In this document: positions 1 to 5,634 of the stretch, in pieces | How the letters are laid out: the number at the start of each line of letters is the position of its first letter | Numbering within the stretch: position 1 is the stretch's first letter | Assembly: GCA_903858195.1 (NCBI GenBank) | Contig: CAIOHW010000356.1 | Span: 1-8,263 of the forward strand | Length of the DNA stretch: 8,263 nt | From: Oligoflexia bacterium | GTDB lineage: Bacteria; Bdellovibrionota; UBA1018 | Direction: 5' to 3' | Position numbers and translations under genes: made by a program | The notes under the pieces: generated by a model | The model's input: the letters and a program-made list of their open reading frames with translations, nothing else | Told to the model about the DNA's origin: nothing | Database searches by the model: none

Positions 1-311
1 CCTTTCTGGATGGCATCGAGGATCGCAGGGTTCTTGAAGAAGGTCTTCTCGTAGATCGCTTTCGAGATGCGCGTCAGGTCCTGGTAGATGATCCGGCCCG
101 CGCCCATCGTGGTGTGGCCGACCTCGCTGTTTCCCATGATGCCGGGAGGAAGGCCGACCGCCTCTCCATGCGTGATGAGCTGGGAGTGGGGGTACTTGGC
201 GAGCAGCTCCCGATAAAACGGCATGCGAGCATTTTCGATCGCATTGAAAGGCGAATGGGGGCCGATTCCAAAGCCATCGAGAACGATGAGGACTGCCTTT
301 CCGGATTTCAT
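1..311 (-). CDS. gpmI: 2,3-bisphosphoglycerate-independent phosphoglycerate mutase, N-terminal part (runs off left edge)
   Basis: Glycolytic and gluconeogenic enzyme of the cytoplasm that interconverts 3- and 2-phosphoglycerate using a phosphoserine intermediate and two metal ions. The 103 visible codons start at an ATG (309-311) and read MKSGKAVLIVLDGFGIG. The N-terminal metal-binding Asp12 lies in VLDGFG, and the GNSEVGH motif holds the nucleophile Ser62, the same numbering as in the well-studied Bacillus enzyme. The downstream stretch MGAGRIIYQDLTRIS is also typical of the family. Roughly 400 residues should lie outside the window. No strong Shine-Dalgarno sequence precedes the ATG. The gene is divergent from the sulfur-operon regulator across a 100-nt spacer. 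In related clusters as I recall them it follows rlmH directly; here about 4.4 kb separates the two genes. Family assignment is secure; completeness cannot be judged. Confidence 0.95.
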   Translation of the reverse strand, partial: MKSGKAVLIVLDGFGIGPHSPFNAIENARMPFYRELLAKYPHSQLITHGEAVGLPPGIMGNSEVGHTTMGAGRIIYQDLTRISKAIYEKTFFKNPAILDAIQK

Positions 312-346
312 CTACCCAAGACTCTAGCAAGGTTGCCCGGCGGCAA

Positions 347-369
347 AAACCCCGCTGTTTCGAGGGTTT
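347..369. terminator. Hairpin in the gpmI/regulator spacer, possible minus-strand terminator
   Basis: AAACCC plus CG (347-354) pairs with CG-A-GGGTTT (361-369), leaving a six-base loop and one bulged A. Read on the minus strand, the stem runs into a short T run (345-349, partly inside the stem). This resembles a weak intrinsic terminator or a leader hairpin ahead of gpmI. Its right arm overlaps the putative -35 box of the plus-strand promoter. Function is inferred from shape only. Confidence 0.3.
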
Positions 370-396
370 GAAAAAAGTCTTGCCAAGATATTAAAT
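368..396 (+). promoter_or_regulatory. Putative sigma70-type promoter of the sulfur operon
   Basis: TTGAAA (368-373, five of six matches to TTGACA) is followed after 17 bases by TTAAAT (391-396, four of six matches to TATAAT). An alternative -10, TATTAA, starts at 389 with a 15-base spacer. Transcription would start near 403, only about ten bases before the regulator ATG at 412, so the mRNA would be nearly leaderless. That agrees with the missing Shine-Dalgarno sequence. The patch is strikingly A/T-rich compared with the rest of the window. Confidence 0.4.
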
Positions 397-406
397 AAAA
401 GTAATA
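389..406. promoter_or_regulatory. Candidate operator for the ArsR-family regulator
   Basis: An inverted repeat, TATTA (389-393) and TAATA (402-406), is separated by eight bases. It covers the putative -10 box and transcription start, where an ArsR-family repressor would block RNA polymerase. BigR/YgaV-type regulators are known to bind A/T-rich inverted repeats at their own promoters. A second perfect palindrome, TGCATATGCA, lies at 413-422 over the start codon. Five-base half-sites could arise by chance in A/T-rich DNA. Confidence 0.35.
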
Positions 407-411
407 AGCTA

Positions 412-786
412 ATGCATATGCAGACCGTCCCCTCATCGTTCGCAGCAGATGCACTCGAGGAGCTCAGGCCCCGGGCGCAGGAAGTCGCCTCGCTTCTGAA
501 GGCCCTCTCGCACGCTGATCGTTTGTTGCTGCTCTGCGAGCTGGCCAGTGCCGAGGAGCGAGGCGGTCGGACGGTTTCGGAGCTGATGGCTTCGACCGGG
601 CTTTCACAGTCGCTCACTTCGCAGTTTCTGGCGCGCCTCAAGGCCGAGGGCTGGGTGAGCGCGCAGCGCGAGGGACAGATGGTGCGTTATCGAATTCAAG
701 ACCCACGCATCGGTGCTCTGCTTGGCACTTTAAAGGAACTTTTTTGCAAACCCAGTAACCCGAAACCCAGTGGAGAATTGTCATGA
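412..786 (+). CDS. ArsR-family persulfide-responsive repressor (YgaV/BigR/SqrR type)
   Basis: A 124-residue winged-helix regulator, the usual length for this family. The ALSHADRLLLLCEL helix (about 31-44), the recognition region TVSELMASTGLSQSLTSQFLARLKAEG (54-80, shown here only to locate it), the wing around QREGQMVRYRI (85-95) and a C-terminal dimer helix are all visible. Cys42 and Cys112 sit where SqrR/BigR/YgaV carry the two cysteines that form a disulfide or polysulfide bridge and release DNA. The usual metal-binding ELCVCDL motif of arsenic sensors is absent. It is the first gene of an operon with a YgaP-like rhodanese, as in the E. coli ygaVP pair, so it most likely represses its own operon until reactive sulfur accumulates. 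No Shine-Dalgarno sequence precedes 412; an ATG at 418 is an equally possible start. The stop overlaps the next start (ATGA, 783-786). Confidence 0.88.
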   Translation: MHMQTVPSSFAADALEELRPRAQEVASLLKALSHADRLLLLCELASAEERGGRTVSELMASTGLSQSLTSQFLARLKAEGWVSAQREGQMVRYRIQDPRIGALLGTLKELFCKPSNPKPSGELS

Positions 787-1319
787 TCCCCTCAAACGAA
801 TTGATTTTGGATGTCCGTGAACTCGATGAATTCAAGGCCGAGCGCGTTCCGGGCTCCCTGCACCTGCCGCTTTCGCAGCTTGACGCAGTGGCCCCGGGTG
901 TCCTCAAGCCTCTGTACGCCTGCAATTTTGTCATCATGTGCAGGAGCGGCAACCGGGCTAAGATCGCGACGGAGCAGCTTTTGTCGCGGGGCCTGCTTGC
1001 CGGCGAGAGGACCCAGGTCTTTCAGGGCGGCATCATGGAGTGGAAGCGCCAGGGCAGGCCAACCGAAGGTCAGTCGAGTGCAGGAAAGCTTCCGCTCATG
1101 CGCCAGGTCCAGCTGGGCGCGGGGCTTCTGACGCTCATCGGCGGGCTGCTCGCGTGGAAGGTCAATCCGAACTGGGTTTTTCTGCCGCTGTTTGTGGGCA
1201 CCGGTTTGACGGTGGCGGGAGGCACGGGCTTTTGTGGCATGGCACTCCTGCTTCAAAAGATGCCGTGGAATCGGGAGACTCCTGCAAAGGCAGCCACCTG
1301 CGCTCCGGCGCGGATCTAA
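783..1319 (+). CDS. YgaP-like membrane-anchored rhodanese (rhodanese plus DUF2892)
   Basis: A sulfurtransferase fused to a membrane anchor, 178 residues. The rhodanese domain (about 5-92) includes LDVRELDEF, the active loop CRSGNRA with catalytic Cys53, and FQGGIMEW. After a linker, LPLMRQVQLGAGLLTLIGG begins the DUF2892 part with two membrane helices (about 107-126 and 131-157), ending in CGMALLLQKMPWNR. This half matches my memory of E. coli YgaP closely, including a second conserved Cys (Cys151) at the membrane. The catalytic domain should face the cytoplasm. It probably accepts or relays sulfane sulfur for the dioxygenase encoded next. The start has a good GGAG (772-775) at seven bases and overlaps the regulator stop. 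Oddly, the N-terminal helix usual before the first strand is missing, and an in-frame stop at 756-758 rules out a longer start. A Cys-containing tail (Cys173) follows the anchor. Confidence 0.9.
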   Translation: MIPSNELILDVRELDEFKAERVPGSLHLPLSQLDAVAPGVLKPLYACNFVIMCRSGNRAKIATEQLLSRGLLAGERTQVFQGGIMEWKRQGRPTEGQSSAGKLPLMRQVQLGAGLLTLIGGLLAWKVNPNWVFLPLFVGTGLTVAGGTGFCGMALLLQKMPWNRETPAKAATCAPARI

Positions 1320-1330
1320 ACCCAACTCCC

Positions 1331-1336
1331 GGAAGG
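1331..1336 (+). promoter_or_regulatory. Ribosome binding site of the persulfide dioxygenase gene
   Basis: GGAAGG lies eight bases before the ATG at 1345. It fixes that start against a longer open frame that begins inside the upstream rhodanese gene. Confidence 0.7.
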
Positions 1337-1344
1337 AATCCTCC

Positions 1345-2088
1345 ATGAATAAAGCACCTATCACCCAGATCAAACGTTTTGAGCAGATCATCCAGGATCA
1401 GAGCCAGCTCCCGCAGGGCTGGACAGTCACTCTGATTCAGAATGACGATAATCTCTGCTGGCTGCTCACCCATGAGCCGTCCAAGGAGGCAGTCTTCGTG
1501 GACCCGGTCCACGGAGACGAAGATGCCCTGGAGAAGATCATCGTCGATCTGCGGGCGCGTGGGGTCCGGGTGCTTGCCGTGATTGATACTCACACCCATG
1601 CCGACCACGTCACCTCTGCGCCCTGGCTCGCAGAGAAGACAGGAGTCCCGCTGGTCATGCATGAGCGCGCACCGAGCCGCCGGGTTCATCTCCGAGTTTC
1701 GCGCGATGTCGAGCTCTACAGTCATGCGGCACCGCTCAAGCTCCTCATTACCCCGGGGCACACGGCAGACAGCATCACTCCGATCTGGGGACCGTTTATC
1801 TGTGGCGCCGACACAATTCTCTACGGAGATACGGGTAGGGACGACCTTCCTGGCGGCGATGCGGGAGCGCACTTTGAAAGTCTCCAGAAGATCAAGGCAT
1901 CGGCACGGCCCGAGATGGTGTTCCTGCCCGGCCATGATGCCGAGGGCCGGATCAGCTCTTGGAAGACGCAGCTTGAGGTGAATGCCGGACTCACGCAGCC
2001 CAAAGAGATCTGGGTACCTGAGGCGGCAGCCTACCGCGGACCTTCGCCCAGGTTTCTCAAAGAATCGCTCTTCGAGAACTTCAAGTGA
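1345..2088 (+). CDS. Metallo-beta-lactamase-fold persulfide dioxygenase (ETHE1/Blh-like)
   Basis: Probable iron-dependent enzyme that oxidises glutathione persulfide or a similar low-molecular-weight persulfide to sulfite, in the cytoplasm. The 247 residues contain the metal motif THTHADH (His83, His85, Asp87, His88), TPGHTADS (His139), GAD (Asp156, aligning with the ETHE1 iron ligand) and LPGHD (His197). ETHE1 has GCGRTDF after the ligand Asp; here the segment reads GDTGRDDLPGGD, keeping the Arg (Arg165) but not the Cys. The segment after about 205 is longer than I expect for plain ETHE1 and may be a substrate-specific cap. The start at 1345 has a good Shine-Dalgarno sequence and matches the family N-terminus. 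The stop overlaps the next gene (GTGA, 2085-2088). A glyoxalase II-type thioesterase activity remains possible, but the operon partners favour persulfide oxidation. Confidence 0.82.
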   Translation: MNKAPITQIKRFEQIIQDQSQLPQGWTVTLIQNDDNLCWLLTHEPSKEAVFVDPVHGDEDALEKIIVDLRARGVRVLAVIDTHTHADHVTSAPWLAEKTGVPLVMHERAPSRRVHLRVSRDVELYSHAAPLKLLITPGHTADSITPIWGPFICGADTILYGDTGRDDLPGGDAGAHFESLQKIKASARPEMVFLPGHDAEGRISSWKTQLEVNAGLTQPKEIWVPEAAAYRGPSPRFLKESLFENFK

Positions 2089-2867
2089 GCGCAGTACTTC
2101 TGGTGGCAGGTTACGCCTCGGCAATCGCCGTTGGAGCGGTTCTGGGCGTGCTCGGCGCAGGGGGTGCGACGATCACGGTTCCGATCTTTGTCTACCTTTT
2201 CAGCATTCCTCCCAAAGTGGCAACGGTGCTTTCGCTTGGCGTGGTGGGCGGGGTCGGTCTGCTCGGAGTCATTCGTGCCTACCCAAGGCGTGAAGTCGAC
2301 TGGGCATGGGCGGCCCGAGTGGCCGTGCCGTCGATGGCAGCGGTCTGGGGCACCCGGCGCTGGCTGGTGCCGCTCATTCCAGAAGGAGGAGACTTTGTGC
2401 TCATGCTGGCGTTCGCAGCACTCGTCTTGCTTGTCGCGCGGGCGATGTTGAAGGCCTCACGTGGCTTGGCCTCCCAGGCGCGTCCGATCTCCACCGCGCG
2501 CTTCATGGCAAGAGCCTCGGGTGTGGGTGTCGTGACGGGCCTTCTCGGTGCAGGCGGTGGCTTTCTCATCGTGCCCATGCTGACGGAGTGGGCAGGCCTT
2601 CCGTTTCGGACGGCCGCCTCGACATCGCTTCTCGTGATCCTCGCCAATAGCGCCATGGGGCTTTATAGCGGTTGGAGCCCTGCGCTCGCCCCATGGATGG
2701 CCAAGTGGGCGCTCTTCTGCGTGCTCGCCGCGGCCGGTCTCTGGGTTGGGGGACGTATCTCCTCACGTATTCCTGCAGAGGCTCTCAAGAAGGGCTTTGC
2801 CTACTTCCTGGTTGCGGTGGCTGCGGTGACCGTGGTTACGGAGCTGGTCGGTATTGCTCTGAATTGA
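2085..2867 (+). CDS. TauE/SafE (TSUP) family sulfite or organosulfonate exporter
   Basis: A 260-residue inner-membrane protein with eight or nine hydrophobic segments in two homologous halves. Each half opens with a glycine-rich hairpin: GVLGAGGATITVPI (about 21-34) and GLLGAGGGFLIVPM (152-165), the family signature. A charged loop (about 122-142) joins the halves. The only cysteine is Cys212. Family members export sulfite, sulfoacetate or related sulfur anions. Here the likely cargo is the sulfite made by the dioxygenase whose stop codon overlaps this GTG start, so the two genes are probably translationally coupled. Only a weak GAG precedes the start. This is the last gene of the operon and ends 24 bases from the convergent receptor gene, with no clear terminator hairpin between them. 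Confidence 0.9.
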   Translation: MSAVLLVAGYASAIAVGAVLGVLGAGGATITVPIFVYLFSIPPKVATVLSLGVVGGVGLLGVIRAYPRREVDWAWAARVAVPSMAAVWGTRRWLVPLIPEGGDFVLMLAFAALVLLVARAMLKASRGLASQARPISTARFMARASGVGVVTGLLGAGGGFLIVPMLTEWAGLPFRTAASTSLLVILANSAMGLYSGWSPALAPWMAKWALFCVLAAAGLWVGGRISSRIPAEALKKGFAYFLVAVAAVTVVTELVGIALN

Positions 2868-2891
2868 GGCAGGAAAGGAACGAGAGGGGTC

Positions 2892-4730
2892 TCAGTCCAG
2901 TCTGCCTTCGATACCCGCAGAGACGGATCGCCTCGCCGTGCCGTACCCGGGTACTTCCTCGTAAACCCGATCCGCCAGATTTTCGATCCCGCCTCTCAAT
3001 GCAAGTCTGGGCGAGACCTGCCAGCGAACTCCGGCATCGAGAAGTGTGTAGGATGAAATGAGCTCCGGCGCTGTTCCTGCTGATCGCGCGCCATGAAATC
3101 GAAGGTTCCCGACGAGATCAAGCCGGGAGGTGAGCCCGTAGCTCTCATTCACTGAGAGCTGCAGGCGCGGACGCTGGGGCAGGCGATCGCCAGTGATCTC
3201 GTCACGCGCAATGGCAAGCCAGGTCACCTGGCCCCGCATGTTGGATCTGCCCGTGCGCAGTCCGATCCGTGCCTCCGCACCTTCGGTTCGAGTGCGCGCC
3301 AGGTTCTCATAACCGGTGGGCGTAAACTGGATCTGCTCGCGAATCTGATTGGCAAAAACCCCAAGCGATGCTGTGAGCGAGCGACCTATCCACTCCACGC
3401 CCGCATCCAGCGACAGACTGCGTTCGGGCAGGAGCGAGGGGTTCCCTCCGAAGCCGCCCCCGAGATCGGCGTGCAGTTGGTAGAGGGAGGGAAAGCGCAC
3501 CCCGGAGGCGACCGATCCACGAGCAAGCAGGCTACGGCTCAGCTGCATCCGGTGTGAGAGACCTGCGGTGACGGCAGAGCCCCGACCCATGGCTCCCGTC
3601 CAACGGGCAGTGACGCCGGTGCTCGAGTCTTTCCATAAGGGGAGTCCGTCCAGGGCCGCCCCGAGCGATCGGATCTGCTGGTCCAGGCCGGAGCGGACAG
3701 GGCCCACTCCGTCGTCAAAATCGGCCTCCTCGCGCTCGATCTCCGAAGAGATCGAGAAGGTTCCACCCGGCTCTAGTGTCCGGATGGCGGAGAGTTCTGC
3801 TTGGAGGCGATCACCGAAGTAGCGCTGGCTTCGAACTGCTCCGGTCGATGGGGGCGGATTCTCGTTCAGCCTGCGGGAAAGTGCGGCCCCTGTGGCGAGC
3901 CTCAACCCCCAGCTTTCACCTGCTTGCAGGTTTTGCACAAGGCTGGCCTGTAGAGCGCGCTCCCATGCCACATGGAATGGGTCATCGAGGGTGCGAACAC
4001 CGTCAAAGGCATCGAGCTCGTTTCGAGCGAGTCCAAGCCTGAGGCTTGCCGAGGTCTCTCCGAGTGTCCCCCACGCACGCGATGCTGCGGCAGAGAGCGC
4101 GGTGGCCATGCGAGCGTCCGCTTCGGCACCCTTGCCGGTGCCTGTGGCCGCCGAAAATCCCTCAGACCGGAGTTGTTCGAGTCCAAATGAGTAGCGTATC
4201 CCGCTCCCTTCCCCCCGTTGGAAGGCCCCCGACCGCACGGTACCGTAGGATCCCACCGAAACGGCAGCGCTCGCTTGTGCCTTGCGAGTATAGATCCGAA
4301 TCTCGGCAGGAGCTCCGTGGACAATCTCGATCCGTTCGATGGAGGCGGCACCCAGATTCGCAAAGTCGAACAGGCGGTCGGGATTCGCGGGATCGTTCAC
4401 CTTGATGCCGTCCACCCGCACGATCGTCTGTCCCGCAGGCAACCCGCGAAAGTAGACCTGTGTGAGCTGGCCATTTCCTCCCTGAGAGACCAGCGTGAGA
4501 CCCGCTTCATCCCGGAGCAGGTCGGCAACCGTACTGGCACCTCTCGAGCGAATGGCGTGGGCGTCGAGCACGCTGATCCGGGAGCCCGAGTCCATCAGAC
4601 GCGTTTGGATGCGGGTTGAAGAAACCTCGAGTTCCGGGGTCTGGGTCTCGAAGGCCCGGGCATCTGCAAGGCCCGCGAGGCTCGCGATGAGCAGGGTTGC
4701 GGCCCTGATCGGGGAGTCAACCTTCGACAT
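2892..4730 (-). CDS. TonB-dependent outer-membrane receptor (BtuB-like) with shortened plug
   Basis: Energy-coupled uptake channel of the outer membrane; the substrate cannot be told from sequence. From the ATG at 4728-4730 the 612-residue product has a signal peptide (1-26, hydrophobic ATLLIASLAGLA, cleavage after ADARA), a TonB-box-like ELEVSST (33-39), a plug (about 50-148) with VDGIKVND and IERIEIVHG, and a beta-barrel ending with the typical GGIENLADRVYEEVPGYG. Where receptors normally read RGPxSxLYGSxAIGGVIxIxTR, this one reads HGAPAEIRIYTRK, about 12 residues short and in frame. The chain ends in GRLD, without the usual terminal aromatic residue. In-frame upstream starts reach 4802 but would spoil the signal peptide, and none has a good Shine-Dalgarno sequence. 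Its start overlaps the rlmH stop by 14 nt, suggesting coupled translation. No cobalamin riboswitch or other uptake gene is nearby. Confidence 0.88.
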   Translation of the reverse strand: MSKVDSPIRAATLLIASLAGLADARAFETQTPELEVSSTRIQTRLMDSGSRISVLDAHAIRSRGASTVADLLRDEAGLTLVSQGGNGQLTQVYFRGLPAGQTIVRVDGIKVNDPANPDRLFDFANLGAASIERIEIVHGAPAEIRIYTRKAQASAAVSVGSYGTVRSGAFQRGEGSGIRYSFGLEQLRSEGFSAATGTGKGAEADARMATALSAAASRAWGTLGETSASLRLGLARNELDAFDGVRTLDDPFHVAWERALQASLVQNLQAGESWGLRLATGAALSRRLNENPPPSTGAVRSQRYFGDRLQAELSAIRTLEPGGTFSISSEIEREEADFDDGVGPVRSGLDQQIRSLGAALDGLPLWKDSSTGVTARWTGAMGRGSAVTAGLSHRMQLSRSLLARGSVASGVRFPSLYQLHADLGGGFGGNPSLLPERSLSLDAGVEWIGRSLTASLGVFANQIREQIQFTPTGYENLARTRTEGAEARIGLRTGRSNMRGQVTWLAIARDEITGDRLPQRPRLQLSVNESYGLTSRLDLVGNLRFHGARSAGTAPELISSYTLLDAGVRWQVSPRLALRGGIENLADRVYEEVPGYGTARRSVSAGIEGRLD

Positions 4731-5202
4731 GGTAGGGATGCCCCGCATTGAGCGATGAAGCGCGAAAGAGCTGCTCGAACAGCACCACTCGAGCGAGCTC
4801 ATGAGGTAGCGTCTGTGCGCCGAGCGATAGCACGCCGCGCACCTTCTTCTTCAGCGAGGGCGAGAATCCAAGCGAGCTTCCGAGTGCGAAGTGCACCGTG
4901 CCGAGCCCGTCGCTCGAGAGCCTGCCCAGGAGATCCGCCCAACCTTGTGTGCCCAGATTCTTTCCGCCTTCGTCGAGCAAATACAGGCAGGAACGGGTCG
5001 AAAGCCTGCCTTCCAGGAGTTCCTGCTCGCGCAGCTGTATGTTGTGCCTCGTGGCTTCGCTCTTGTCCGGGACGGTGATGGGCTTGAGCTCGAGCTCGGA
5101 GAGCTGGATGAATTTCTGTGAAAGCTTCAGGTAGTGGTCGGCAGCATCCCTGAGGCCTGGGCCTCGAAGCTTTCCAAAAGCGACGACTTCGACCCGAAGC
5201 AT
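4717..5202 (-). CDS. rlmH: 23S rRNA (pseudouridine1915-N3)-methyltransferase RlmH
   Basis: SPOUT-class, SAM-dependent enzyme that methylates pseudouridine 1915 in helix 69 of 23S rRNA on assembled 70S ribosomes. The 161 residues (family about 155-160) show the N-terminal MLRVEVVAFGK, the central YLLDEGGKNL (75-84), the knot region FALGSSLGFSPSLKKKVRGV (about 105-124) and the C-terminal TLPHELARVVLFEQLFRA plus HPYH (about 131-158). The glycine loop that usually reads IGG is LGS here, a small departure. The ATG at 5200-5202 has a strong GGGGAG (5210-5215) seven bases upstream. The gene follows rsfS after 30 nt, and its 3' end overlaps the receptor gene. Together with rsfS and obg it forms a ribosome-maturation group. 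Confidence 0.95.
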   Translation of the reverse strand: MLRVEVVAFGKLRGPGLRDAADHYLKLSQKFIQLSELELKPITVPDKSEATRHNIQLREQELLEGRLSTRSCLYLLDEGGKNLGTQGWADLLGRLSSDGLGTVHFALGSSLGFSPSLKKKVRGVLSLGAQTLPHELARVVLFEQLFRASSLNAGHPYHVEG

Positions 5203-5232
5203 CGTACTGCTCCCCGTGGCCTGCGTGGCAGG

Positions 5233-5631
5233 TCAGTTGGCGCGGCTTGCGGCCGGGCCGTAGAACTCCGATGGGATCGCCACGCGTGGAGCATCCGCCC
5301 AGAGGCCTTCGATGTCGTAGTACTCGCGAAGCGCGTCCTGGAAGATGTGCACCACCACATCGCCGTAATCCATCAGCACCCAGCGTCCGTCGCCGTAGCC
5401 TTCGAAGGCCCGTGGCCGGGCGCCCTGCGCGCGGAGGTGCTTCTCGATCGAGTCGGCGATGCTCTGAACTTGTCGGTCCGACATCCCGCTGCAGATCACG
5501 AAGTAATCGGTGAAGCCCGACAGCTTGGTCAGGTCGAGGAGCTTCAGGTTTTCAGCCTTCTTGTCGATGGCCGCCCGTGCGCACTCAAGCGCGCGAGCCT
5601 TGGATTCGGTGAGCTGCAGTTCGGTTTTCAT
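5233..5631 (-). CDS. rsfS: Ribosomal silencing factor RsfS
   Basis: Binds ribosomal protein L14 on the 50S subunit and blocks joining to 30S, lowering translation when nutrients are short. The 132 residues match the family in length and in the LDLTKLSGFTDYFVICSG block (32-49), the SDRQVQSIAD helix (51-60), the EGYGDGRWVLMDYGDVVVHIF block (77-97) and REYYDIEGLWADAP (102-115). It starts at ATG 5629-5631, three bases after the nadD stop, with no convincing Shine-Dalgarno sequence of its own, so translation is probably coupled to nadD. The nadD-rsfS neighbour pair is common in bacteria. Confidence 0.96.
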   Translation of the reverse strand: MKTELQLTESKARALECARAAIDKKAENLKLLDLTKLSGFTDYFVICSGMSDRQVQSIADSIEKHLRAQGARPRAFEGYGDGRWVLMDYGDVVVHIFQDALREYYDIEGLWADAPRVAIPSEFYGPAASRAN

Positions 5632-5634
5632 CGG

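Noticed and set aside
312..346. A gpmI promoter (TTTTTG, 17 bases, TAGAGT on the minus strand)
   Set aside because: The match to consensus is too weak to annotate; the element would also overlap the hairpin at 347-369.
792..1391. A 199-codon antisense frame over the rhodanese gene
   Set aside because: Composition and position are those of a shadow of the real gene; no domain or ribosome binding site was seen.
1162..2124. A 320-codon open frame antisense to the dioxygenase gene
   Set aside because: It is opposite a gene with clear catalytic motifs. Its translation shows no recognisable domain, and long antisense frames are expected in GC-rich coding DNA.
2868..2891. A bidirectional terminator between the convergent exporter and receptor genes
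   Set aside because: The 24 bases hold no inverted repeat or T run.
4731..4802. A longer N-terminus for the TonB receptor
   Set aside because: The added residues (rich in Ser and Cys) overlap rlmH coding sequence and would bury the signal peptide; no ribosome binding site supports them.
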